A DNA stretch of 64,000 nucleotides from assembly GCA_963782045.1 (NCBI GenBank), contig CAWAIR010000006.1:496001-560000 (forward strand), read 5' to 3'. The translations under genes were made by a program, and so were the position numbers. The DNA is from CAVSRC01 sp963782045 (lineage in GTDB: Bacteria; Pseudomonadota; Alphaproteobacteria; Rhizobiales; Kaistiaceae). The notes beneath the pieces were generated by a model. It saw nothing but the letters and a program-made list of their open reading frames with translations. It searched no databases and had not been told where the DNA came from. The first letter of the stretch is position 1; each line of letters opens with the position of its first letter. This document shows positions 27,927 to 35,065 of this stretch, in pieces.

Positions 27927-29359
27927 CAGGCCGCCTCGGGGAGGGCGGTGGCGGTGAGCCCGCTTGCCGTGCGGCCGGTGATGCGCGCCGGCACGATCGC
28001 CCCGGGCTCGCCGCTATCGATGGTGGCTTCGGTGAAGTGCTCGGTGCGGCCGCGCCCGCTGCGCTCGACCAGCACGCGGCGGGTGGCGCCCTGTTCGGCG
28101 GCGAGATGGGCGGCGAGTGCCGCCGCGCCCTTGTCGCGCAGGCTCTGGGCGCGCTCCTTGACGAGCGCCCGGTCGACTTGCGGCATGCGCGCCGCCGGGG
28201 TGCCGGGACGCGGCGAGAACGGGAAGACGTGGAGATGGGTCAGCCCGCAGGCATCGACGATGGCGAGGCTGTTCGCGAACATCGCCTCGCTCTCGGTCGG
28301 GAAGCCGGCGATGAGATCGGCGCCGAAGACGACGTCGGGGCGCACGCGGCGGACTTCCTCGGCGAAGCGGATCGAATCGGCGCGAAGATGCCGGCGCTTC
28401 ATGCGCTTGAGGATGAGGTCGTCGCCGTGCTGGAGCGAGAGATGGAGATGCGGCATCAGCCGCTCCTCCTCGGCGAGCGCGCGCATCAACTCGTCGTCCA
28501 CCTCGATCGAATCGATCGACGAGAGGCGGAGGCGCTTCAGCTCCGGGACGTGGCGGAGGATGGCGCGAACCAGCCTGCCGAGCTTCGGCACGCCGGGAAG
28601 GTCGGCGCCCCAGGCGGTGATGTCGACGCCAGTGAGCACCACCTCGGCATAGCCGTTCTCGGCCAGTCGCCGCACCTGCTCGACCACGGCCCCGGCCGGT
28701 ACCGAGCGCGAATTGCCGCGGCCGTAAGGGATGATGCAGAAGGTGCAGCGATGGTCGCAGCCGTTCTGCACCTCGACGAAGGCGCGGGCGCGGCCGTCGA
28801 GCCCGTCGATCAGATGGCCGGCGGTCGCCTTCACCGACATGATGTCGTTGACGCGTACCGCGGCGTGCTCGGCCAGGCCGAAATCGTAGCTTCGCGCCTG
28901 CAGCTTCTCGGCATTGCCGAGCACCAGATCGACCTCGGGCATGGCGGCGAAGGTTTGCGGATCGATCTGGGCGGCGCAGCCCGAAACGACGATGCGGGCA
29001 TCGGGGTCGTCGCGGCGGGCCTTGCGGATCGCCTGGCGCGCCTGGCGCACGGCCTCGGCGGTCACCGCGCAGGTGTTGACCAGGATGGCGTTGGCCGTGC
29101 CGGCTTCCGCGGCGCGGCGGCGCATGACCTCCAATTCCAGCGTATTCAGCCGGCAGCCGAAGGTGATGGTCTTCGGCGTTGCCCGGTTCTCCGTCCCTCC
29201 CCGGAACAGGGAGGGAGGACCATGCGGAGCATGGTGGGTGGGGTTTCCTGTCGTGTCCCGGTCGCGGTTCTGGCGCACCTCGCCCCACCCGGCGGCTTCG
29301 CCGCCACCCTCCCCTCGCGGGGAGGGAGGGGTGCCTGCTGCCCGGCTGTCTTTCGCCAT
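27926..29359 (-). CDS. mtaB: tRNA methylthiotransferase MtaB
   Basis: Radical-SAM enzyme adding the 2-methylthio group to t6A37 of tRNA. Residues 64-100 contain the MTTase cysteines TITFGCRLNTLELEVM (Cys69) and LVNTCAVTAEAVRQ (Cys97); FVEVQNGCDHRCTFCIIPYGRG holds the radical-SAM CxxxCxxC. A TRAM-like C-terminus ends at ALPEAA. The start at 29359 overlaps the dapF stop as TGATG, giving 477 residues, about 50 more than usual. The additional N-terminal segment (residues about 10-60) is encoded by the GC-rich palindromic repeat, and no ATG, GTG or TTG lies between it and the conserved domain. The stop overlaps the ftsY ATG. Confidence 0.9.
   Translation of the reverse strand: MAKDSRAAGTPPSPRGEGGGEAAGWGEVRQNRDRDTTGNPTHHAPHGPPSLFRGGTENRATPKTITFGCRLNTLELEVMRRRAAEAGTANAILVNTCAVTAEAVRQARQAIRKARRDDPDARIVVSGCAAQIDPQTFAAMPEVDLVLGNAEKLQARSYDFGLAEHAAVRVNDIMSVKATAGHLIDGLDGRARAFVEVQNGCDHRCTFCIIPYGRGNSRSVPAGAVVEQVRRLAENGYAEVVLTGVDITAWGADLPGVPKLGRLVRAILRHVPELKRLRLSSIDSIEVDDELMRALAEEERLMPHLHLSLQHGDDLILKRMKRRHLRADSIRFAEEVRRVRPDVVFGADLIAGFPTESEAMFANSLAIVDACGLTHLHVFPFSPRPGTPAARMPQVDRALVKERAQSLRDKGAAALAAHLAAEQGATRRVLVERSGRGRTEHFTEATIDSGEPGAIVPARITGRTASGLTATALPEAA
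29190..29335. repeat. GC-rich palindromic repeat in the 5' end of mtaB
   Basis: Two hairpin parts: CCCTCCCCGGAACAGGGAGGG with ACCATGCGGAGCATGGT (29190-29235), and CACCCGGCGGCTTCGCCGCCACCCTCCCCTCGCGGGGAGGGAGG-like sequence (29283-29331). The first part is the inverted equivalent of the repeat in ccmA. It is translated as the N-terminus of MtaB. Confidence 0.75.
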
Positions 29360-30243
29360 CACGCGGCGCCCTTGGCGGTGACCTGCCAGGTGAGCGTCTC
29401 GGGGTCGAGCGTGCCCTCGAACTCGGTCTCGACCGGCCCGGTCATCCAGACGTGGCCGTCGTCGCGCCACTCGACCAGCAGCGGCCCGCCGGGGAGCGTC
29501 ACCGTCACCCGCCGCTCGGTCAGCTTCTTGCGCACGGCGGCGACCGCGGCGGCGCAGGCGGCGGTGCCGCAGGCGCGAGTGAGGCCGGCGCCGCGCTCCC
29601 AGGTCTTCACCGTGATGGCGGCCGGCGAGGTGACGTGGGCGAGCGAGATGTTGGCGCGCTCGGGGAAAATCGGATGGTTCTCGAGCAGCGGCCCGATGCG
29701 GGCGAGGTCGTAGGCCTCGACGTCGTCCACCCAGAAGATGGCGTGGGGGTTGCCCATGTTCACCGCCGAGGGCGAATGCAGTATCGGAGCGTCGATCGGC
29801 CCGATCTGCAGCTCGATGGCGCGGGTGTCGCGGAATTCCTCGGCGAGCGGGATCTCGTCCCAGCGCAAGCGCGGCGCGCCCATGTCGACGGTGATCAGTT
29901 CCGGCTGCCCGCTGTCATAGGCCCTGAGCAGGCCGGCATTGGTCTCTATGGCCGCGGTCGGGCGGCCACTCTCGCCCATGATCAGCCAGCCGACGCAGCG
30001 GGTGGCGTTGCCGCAGGCATCGACCTCGCCGCCGTCGCGGTTGTGGATGCGCATGAAGGCGTCGTCGCCGGCCTGGTGCGCCGCCTCGATGGTGATCATT
30101 TGGTCGAACGCGAGCGCGTCGGCGGCGCCGAGCGCGCGAATCACCTCTGGCGCCAGGCGCATGGGCTGGCGCCGGCCGTCGAACACGATGAACTCGTTGC
30201 CGAGGCCGTTCATCTTGCGAAAGGGAAGTGCCCTGGCCGTCAT
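29359..30243 (-). CDS. dapF: Diaminopimelate epimerase
   Basis: Converts LL- to meso-diaminopimelate for lysine and peptidoglycan. 294 residues from ATG 30243 (MTARALPFRKMNGLGNEFIVFDGR); a start ten codons earlier is less typical. Both catalytic cysteines are present: DACGNATRCVGWL and TRACGTAACAAAVAAV. IRIHNRDGGEVDACGN-type and GNPHAIFWVDDV motifs match the family. Heads the operon dapF-mtaB-ftsY-cupin-ispZ, with 1-base TGATG junctions to mtaB and from mtaB to ftsY. Confidence 0.96.
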   Translation of the reverse strand: MTARALPFRKMNGLGNEFIVFDGRRQPMRLAPEVIRALGAADALAFDQMITIEAAHQAGDDAFMRIHNRDGGEVDACGNATRCVGWLIMGESGRPTAAIETNAGLLRAYDSGQPELITVDMGAPRLRWDEIPLAEEFRDTRAIELQIGPIDAPILHSPSAVNMGNPHAIFWVDDVEAYDLARIGPLLENHPIFPERANISLAHVTSPAAITVKTWERGAGLTRACGTAACAAAVAAVRKKLTERRVTVTLPGGPLLVEWRDDGHVWMTGPVETEFEGTLDPETLTWQVTAKGAA

Positions 30244-30384
30244 GGCGGCGGGTCCGGAACCAGAAAAATCCACGGGTTTCCGCCCCTATATGGCGGAAGC
30301 CGAAGCAAATTGCCAGAAGCCAGGGGAGGGTCACCGCAGTGTCGCGCCGATGTCACATCGTGCCCCTAGCAATGGCATCAAACA

Positions 30385-30487
30385 TGGTTAATCTTGCGTT
30401 CGGGCGCGCGTTAGCGAAGAATTAACCAGTTTTGACGGGGGCCTCCGTCAGCGGCCGGTGCGTTTTTGCGCCGGCCTTTATTTTTGG
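30385..30487 (+). ncRNA. Candidate small RNA or attenuator with two hairpins
   Basis: First hairpin: TGGTTAAT (30385-30392) pairs perfectly with ATTAACCA (30421-30428), enclosing further CTTGCG/CGAAG-type pairing. Second: GGCCGGTGCG-TTTTTG-CGCCGGCC (30453-30477) followed by TTTATTTTT, a good intrinsic terminator with no protein gene before it on this strand. The outer GGTTAA/TTAACC sequences also match the CtrA half-site core known in Alphaproteobacteria. Function unknown. Confidence 0.4.
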
Positions 30488-30639
30488 CGGGCCGCGAGGA
30501 AGGCCCGCCCGGCCGCGACGACAGGTGCGGCGTTATGGCCCCGGGCCAACCGCGGGTCGTCCCGTCGGAGAGGGGCCCCCTGGTCGTGAACGGTTTGAGC
30601 AACCGGGATGGCCCGGTCCGCGCCGGACCAAATCCGACC

Positions 30640-32085
30640 ATGAACACGCACGCCTCGCCGCGCCTGCGCGGCCTTTCCGGGTTCTGGCTGGCGCTTGCCT
30701 ATGTGGCGGCGCTGACCGTGCCGCTGGTCCTTGCCTATCTCTTCGGGCGGTCGCACGCGCTCGCCTGGCGCGAGGCGACCGCGGCCACCGGCATGGTGGC
30801 GGGCGTCGCGCTGGTGCTGCAATTCGTCACCTCCGGCCGCTTCGAGCTGCTGTCGGGACGCATCGGCATCGACGTCACCATGGCTTTCCACAAATGGTCG
30901 GCGCGCGTGCTGCTGCTCATGGTCATCATCCATCCGTTGACCTTCATCGTGCCCAACGTCCTGTCCGATCCCTCGCGTAGCCTCGACTGGCTCACCTATC
31001 TGTTCTTCGACCGGCGCTTCGTCACCGGAACGGTCTCCGGCGTGGCAATCATCCTGCTGGTGGTGACGGCCCTCTATCGCGAGAGGCTAGGGCATTACAC
31101 CCTTTGGCGGGCGACGCACGGGCTGATGGCGATCGCGGCGGTGGTGTTTCTGGTGCTGCACGTGATCAGGGCCGGCCACTACGCGCGCGTCTTCCCGCTC
31201 GACGTGCTGTGGCCGATGCTGGCGATCGCAGTGTTGGCGAGCGCGCTCATCGTTTATGGCGGCCGCGCCCTCCAGATGGCGACCACGTCCTGGCGCGTGT
31301 CGGGCAACCGCAAGGTCGCGGACGGCCTGTGGGAGGTGACGGTCAGCCCGAAGCCGCGCAGGCGGCTCCGCTATCGCGCCGGGCAGTTCGCCTGGGTCTC
31401 CTTCGGCGGAAAACGCTTCCCGCTGTTCGACCATCCCTTCTCGATCGCCTCGGCGCCGTCGGCCGGCGGCGACCTCTCCTTCCTCATCAAGGAATCGGGG
31501 GATTTCACGCGCCGCATCGGCGCCATTCCGGTGGGCACCCGGGTCGGGCTCGACGCGCCGCACGGCAGCTTCGTCCTCGACGTGGCTTCCGGCCGCCCTC
31601 TCCTGCTCATTGCCGGCGGTGTCGGCATCGCACCGATCCTCGGCATCCTGCGCGAGCTTGCCGCGACTGCCGACAAGCGGCCGGTACGGCTGATCTATGC
31701 CGGGATGCGGCCCGAAGCGATGATCGCGCCGGAGCGGATCCTCCGGGAGGCGGAGGGCATCGATCTCAGGGCGATCTTCCTGGCGGAAGACGCCGCCGCC
31801 GACTGGCCGCAGGGGCGCGGGCGGGTCACCTCCGCCGTGATCGATGCGGCGCTCGCCGGGCTCGACAGGGCACAGGTCAAGGCCATGCTCTGCGGCCCGG
31901 GCGCCATGATGTGCGCTGCCTGCGACCTGCTCGGTCGTGCTGGCGTGCCGCTTGCTGCCATCCGCTACGAGCGCTTCGACTATGCCGATGCGGCGCGCTC
32001 GGCCAAGGACCGCCGGCTCACCGCCGCCTTCGCGGCCATCGGCGCGGCGGTGGCGGCCGCTGTCGTCGCGTTCACGCTCGCCTGA
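30640..32085 (+). CDS. NOX-like transmembrane ferric reductase / FAD-NAD(P)H oxidoreductase
   Basis: 481 residues. N-terminal ferric-reductase-like membrane domain of about six helices with two bis-histidine haem sites (AFHKWSARVLLLMVIIHPL and ATHGLMAIAAVVFLVLHVI). Then a cytosolic ferredoxin-reductase domain: RAGQFAWVSFGG and HPFSIASAPS (FAD), IAGGVGIAPILGILREL (NADPH), and LCGPGAMMCAACDLL near the C-terminus. A last hydrophobic stretch (AAFAAIGAAVAAAVVAFTLA) may be an extra helix. It would move electrons from NAD(P)H across the membrane. Its neighbours are exported MsrB and MsrA, suggesting a supply of reductant to periplasmic repair, but oxygen or iron could also be the acceptor. Confidence 0.88.
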   Translation: MNTHASPRLRGLSGFWLALAYVAALTVPLVLAYLFGRSHALAWREATAATGMVAGVALVLQFVTSGRFELLSGRIGIDVTMAFHKWSARVLLLMVIIHPLTFIVPNVLSDPSRSLDWLTYLFFDRRFVTGTVSGVAIILLVVTALYRERLGHYTLWRATHGLMAIAAVVFLVLHVIRAGHYARVFPLDVLWPMLAIAVLASALIVYGGRALQMATTSWRVSGNRKVADGLWEVTVSPKPRRRLRYRAGQFAWVSFGGKRFPLFDHPFSIASAPSAGGDLSFLIKESGDFTRRIGAIPVGTRVGLDAPHGSFVLDVASGRPLLLIAGGVGIAPILGILRELAATADKRPVRLIYAGMRPEAMIAPERILREAEGIDLRAIFLAEDAAADWPQGRGRVTSAVIDAALAGLDRAQVKAMLCGPGAMMCAACDLLGRAGVPLAAIRYERFDYADAARSAKDRRLTAAFAAIGAAVAAAVVAFTLA

Positions 32086-32186
32086 GCCGGCGTCACGGCT
32101 CCCTCAAGACGAATTGAGTGGGGCGTGTCGGCCACCTGCTCCTATATTCCGGCCATCGGAGGATTGAGCCCAATGGAGAGGACACC

Positions 32187-32780
32187 ATGCGTGAGAGACC
32201 CGTCGATACCACTCGCCGGCGCTTCCTGCTTTCGACCGCGGCGCTTGCCGGCGTGGTCGGCGTTGGCGGCGCGCTGCGCTGGGTCAGCACGGCCGGCGCG
32301 AGCACGATCGTGACCAAGCCCGGCATGGTGACCATCGTCAAGTTCGCCGATACCGGCGCCAATCTCGGCGAGGAGACCGTGGCCAAGGTCGTCAAGACCG
32401 ACGCGGAATGGCGCGCCCAGCTTTCCGACCTTGCCTTCCAGGTCACCCGCCAGGAGGGCACCGAATATGCCGGCACCGGCGAATATCTCAACAACCATGC
32501 GGTGGGCATCTATCGCTGCATCTGCTGCGACACGGCGCTTTACAATTCGGCGACCAAGTTCGAATCGGGCACCGGCTGGCCGAGCTTTTGGCAGCCCATC
32601 GCCAAGCAGAACGTGGTCGAGACCGAGGACCACAGCTTCGGCATGGTGCGCACGGCGGTCTCCTGTGCACGCTGCGATGCCCATCTCGGCCACGTCTTCA
32701 ACGACGGGCCGCAGCCGACCGGCTTGCGCTACTGCATGAACTCGGTCGCGCTGAAATTCGCGCCGCGCGCCACCGCCTGA
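32187..32780 (+). CDS. msrB: Peptide-methionine (R)-S-oxide reductase MsrB, exported
   Basis: 197 residues. The N-terminus TTRRRFLLSTAALAGVVGVGGAL is a twin-arginine (Tat) signal. Mature domain: DLAFQVTRQEGTEYAGTGEY; zinc ligands CxxC at 111-114 (CICC) and 160-163 (CARC); SGTGWPSFW; HLGHVFNDGP; and the catalytic Cys183 in RYCMNSVAL. Reduces methionine-R-sulfoxide, here probably outside the cytoplasm. ATG 32187 follows GGAGAGGACACC. msrA starts 41 bases after its stop. Confidence 0.95.
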   Translation: MRERPVDTTRRRFLLSTAALAGVVGVGGALRWVSTAGASTIVTKPGMVTIVKFADTGANLGEETVAKVVKTDAEWRAQLSDLAFQVTRQEGTEYAGTGEYLNNHAVGIYRCICCDTALYNSATKFESGTGWPSFWQPIAKQNVVETEDHSFGMVRTAVSCARCDAHLGHVFNDGPQPTGLRYCMNSVALKFAPRATA

Positions 32781-32821
32781 GCGGGCGGCGATCCCTTTAC
32801 ACTTCCGACAAGGAGGTCCCC

Positions 32822-33565
32822 ATGCCGTCACTCCTCGCCAAATTTGCCAAGACCCCGACGCTCATCGCCGCCGGCGCCCTCGTGCTGGTCGCGGTCGGCG
32901 CGTTCGCCGGCGGCGGCGCCGCCAACGCCGAGCGGATCGGTCCGGTGGTCGATATCCCGCTACCGGCGGTCGACGAGCCGGCAACGGCCGCAAGCGAGAC
33001 CGCGATCTTCGCCGGCGGCTGCTTCTGGGGCATCCAGGGCGTTTTCCAGCACGTCAAGGGCGTAGAGAGCGCGATCTCCGGCTATGCCGGTGGCACCGTC
33101 GCCAACCCGACCTACCAGCAGGTCGGCAGCGAGACGACCGGCCACGCGGAATCGGTCAAGGTGACCTTCGATCCCGCCAAAGTGACCTACGGCAAGCTGC
33201 TGCAGATCTTCTTCTCGGTAGCGACCGACCCGACCCAGCTCAACCATCAGGGAATGGACATGGGGACGAGCTACCGCTCGGCACTGTTCACCATGACCGA
33301 CGAGCAGGCCAAGGTGGCCAAGGCCTACATCGCCCAGCTCGATGCCACCAAGAAGTTCCCGGAGAAGATCGTCACCGAGGTGACGCCCTACACCAACTTC
33401 TATCGCGCCGAGGACTATCACCAGGACGCCGCCACGACGATCGACATCAATCCGGGCTACATCCTCTACAACGACGTGCCCAAGATCGCGGCGCTGAAGG
33501 TGGCCTTCCCGGATCTCTATCGCGATAAGCCGGTGCTGGTCTTCGCCAGCAACGCGCGCAGCTAG
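32822..33565 (+). CDS. msrA: Peptide-methionine (S)-S-oxide reductase MsrA, exported
   Basis: 247 residues. N-terminal hydrophobic segment (TLIAAGALVLVAVGAFAGGGAANAE) is a signal peptide or anchor. The family signature ETAIFAGGCFWGIQGVF has the catalytic Cys67; GYAGGTVANPTYQQVGSETTGHAESV and the FYRAEDYHQDA region follow. There are no obvious C-terminal resolving cysteines, so the thiol partner must be external. Ribosome binding site AAGGAGGT is ideal. Forms a pair with msrB for both sulfoxide isomers. Confidence 0.95.
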   Translation: MPSLLAKFAKTPTLIAAGALVLVAVGAFAGGGAANAERIGPVVDIPLPAVDEPATAASETAIFAGGCFWGIQGVFQHVKGVESAISGYAGGTVANPTYQQVGSETTGHAESVKVTFDPAKVTYGKLLQIFFSVATDPTQLNHQGMDMGTSYRSALFTMTDEQAKVAKAYIAQLDATKKFPEKIVTEVTPYTNFYRAEDYHQDAATTIDINPGYILYNDVPKIAALKVAFPDLYRDKPVLVFASNARS

Positions 33566-33601
33566 TCGGCGATCCGCTCCGTCCGCTCCCATTGAACTGA
33601 C

Positions 33602-33637
33602 CGGCGTCCCTGGCCTATGTCCGGGCCAGGGACACCG
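33602..33637. other. Stem-loop between msrA and the aldo-keto reductase
   Basis: GTCCCTGGCC (33606-33615), 8-base loop, GGCCAGGGAC (33624-33633), with outer CGG/CCG pairs. No T-run on the plus strand follows. Terminator-like or leader structure, 20 bases before the next ATG. Confidence 0.45.
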
Positions 33638-33656
33638 ACAGGAGACGGACGGCAAC

Positions 33657-34682
33657 ATGCCAGGCGATGGTGAGAGGGCGCTGCCCCGCAACCGGCTCGG
33701 CCGGACCGACATGGAGATCACCCGGGTCGGCTTCGGGGCATGGGCGATCGGCGGCGATTGGCTGTTCGGCTGGGGCGATCAGGATGACAACGCCTCGGTC
33801 GCGGCCATCCGCCACGCCGTCGCGCACGGCATCAACTGGATCGACACGGCGGCGATCTACGGCTTCGGACATTCCGAAGAGGTGGTGGCGCGGGCGCTGG
33901 AGGAGATGCCCGCTGCCGAGCGGCCCTATGTCTTCACCAAATGCGGCCTCGTCCGCGATCCCGAGGACCCGGACGCCGGCCGGCCGCACCGGCTCGCCAC
34001 CGCCGGGAGCCTGCGCCGGGAGATCGACGCCTCGCTCAGGCGCCTGCGGGTCGAACGCATCGACCTCATGCAGATGCACTGGCCGAGCGAGGATGGCACG
34101 CCGATCGCGGACTACTGGCAGACGCTGCTCGACCTGAAGCAGGAGGGCAAGCTCCGCGCCGTCGGCCTCTCCAATCACCATGCCGGCCAGCTCGCGGCGG
34201 CCGAGACGATCGGCCACGTCGACACGCTGCAGCCGCCCTTCTCGGCGATCCGTCGCGACGCGGCCACGGCCGATCTGCCCTGGTGCGCGGCCCACGGCAC
34301 CGGCGTCGTCGTCTACAGCCCGATGCAGTCGGGTCTGCTCACCGGGCGCTTCTCGGCCGAGCGGGCGCAGGCCCTGCCGCCAAACGACTGGCGCTCGCGC
34401 AATCCCGAATTCGGCGGCGACAGGCTCGCCCGCAACCTCCAGCTCGCCGAGGCCCTGGCGCCGATCGCCGAGGCCCACAATACCAGCGTCGCCGCAGTCG
34501 CCGTTGCCTGGACGCTCGCCTGGCCGGGGGTTACCGGGGCGATCGTCGGGGCGCGCAGCCCGGGCCAGGTCGATGGCTGGATCGATGCCGCCGTGCTCAG
34601 CCTCACCGAGGCGGACATGGACGCCATTGCCGCGGCGATCGCCGAAAGCGGCGCCGGTTCCGGGCCGGTCAGGCCGGCGTGA
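33657..34682 (+). CDS. Aldo-keto reductase
   Basis: 341-residue TIM-barrel NADPH-dependent reductase. NRLGRTDMEITRVGFGAWAIGG begins the fold. INWIDTAAIYGFGHSEEVV contains the catalytic Asp and Tyr, YVFTKCGLV the Lys, and DLMQMHWPSEDGTP the His. VVVYSPMQSGLLTGRF and VTGAIVGARSPGQVDGWI form the cofactor region. Substrate unknown; the sequence type is that of AKRs acting on sugars or small aldehydes. Stands alone after msrA. Confidence 0.92.
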   Translation: MPGDGERALPRNRLGRTDMEITRVGFGAWAIGGDWLFGWGDQDDNASVAAIRHAVAHGINWIDTAAIYGFGHSEEVVARALEEMPAAERPYVFTKCGLVRDPEDPDAGRPHRLATAGSLRREIDASLRRLRVERIDLMQMHWPSEDGTPIADYWQTLLDLKQEGKLRAVGLSNHHAGQLAAAETIGHVDTLQPPFSAIRRDAATADLPWCAAHGTGVVVYSPMQSGLLTGRFSAERAQALPPNDWRSRNPEFGGDRLARNLQLAEALAPIAEAHNTSVAAVAVAWTLAWPGVTGAIVGARSPGQVDGWIDAAVLSLTEADMDAIAAAIAESGAGSGPVRPA

Positions 34683-34734
34683 CCGGCGTGCCTTGATTGA
34701 CTTGGGGGCCAGCGCCAACTAAACCCTCGCCGAC

Positions 34735-34836
34735 TCTGATAAGAGCCGGGAGTGCAGAAAGCCGACCGGGGCCAGGACCCCGGAGGTCAGCGTCCGCCAG
34801 CGCAGGTGCGCCCGCGGGCGCTTAACTGCTTGGAAG
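34735..34836 (+). ncRNA. Structured leader or small RNA before a 48-codon ORF
   Basis: Successive stem-loops: CTCT-gata-AGAG (34735-34746), CCGGGG-ccagga-CCCCGG (34766-34783), and the perfect palindrome GCGCCCGCGGGCGC (34808-34821). I checked for the conserved SRP RNA tip motif because ffh follows, and did not find it. No known riboswitch recognised. Confidence 0.35.
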
Positions 34837-34837
34837 G

Positions 34838-34984
34838 ATGAAAGAAATGGATCACAGCAACGGACCTTCGCGCAGCCGGGCGCCTGAGCCGACAAAGCCC
34901 TCGCCCGCCTCCCGGGGCGAGGAATGGATGCTGGACGCCGTCCGCTACGTCTTCACCACGGCCATGACCGACCGGCGCGGCTGA
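34838..34984 (+). CDS. Small ORF upstream of ffh
   Basis: 48 residues (MKEMDHSNGPSRSRAPEPTK, then SPASRGEEWMLDAVRYVFTTAMTDRRG). The first ATG overlaps a GGAAGG motif; the second (34847) has AAGGATGAAAGAA before it, a better-spaced ribosome binding site. The C-terminal WMLDAVRYVFTTAM can form an amphipathic helix. It lies after a structured region and 81 bases before ffh. No family recognised; could be a leader peptide or a small protein. Confidence 0.4.
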   Translation: MKEMDHSNGPSRSRAPEPTKPSPASRGEEWMLDAVRYVFTTAMTDRRG

Positions 34985-35065
34985 TCAAGCGGCGTGACTT
35001 CGACCCTGCCCCGGCGGTTGCGGGGGCAGGTCTCTACCGGACCTGACGGGAAACACGGTTAGCTG

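Noticed and set aside
34735..34836. 4.5S SRP RNA next to ffh
   Set aside because: Checked for the conserved tip motif (GGTCAGG...GGAAGGAAGCAGCC type); it is not present.
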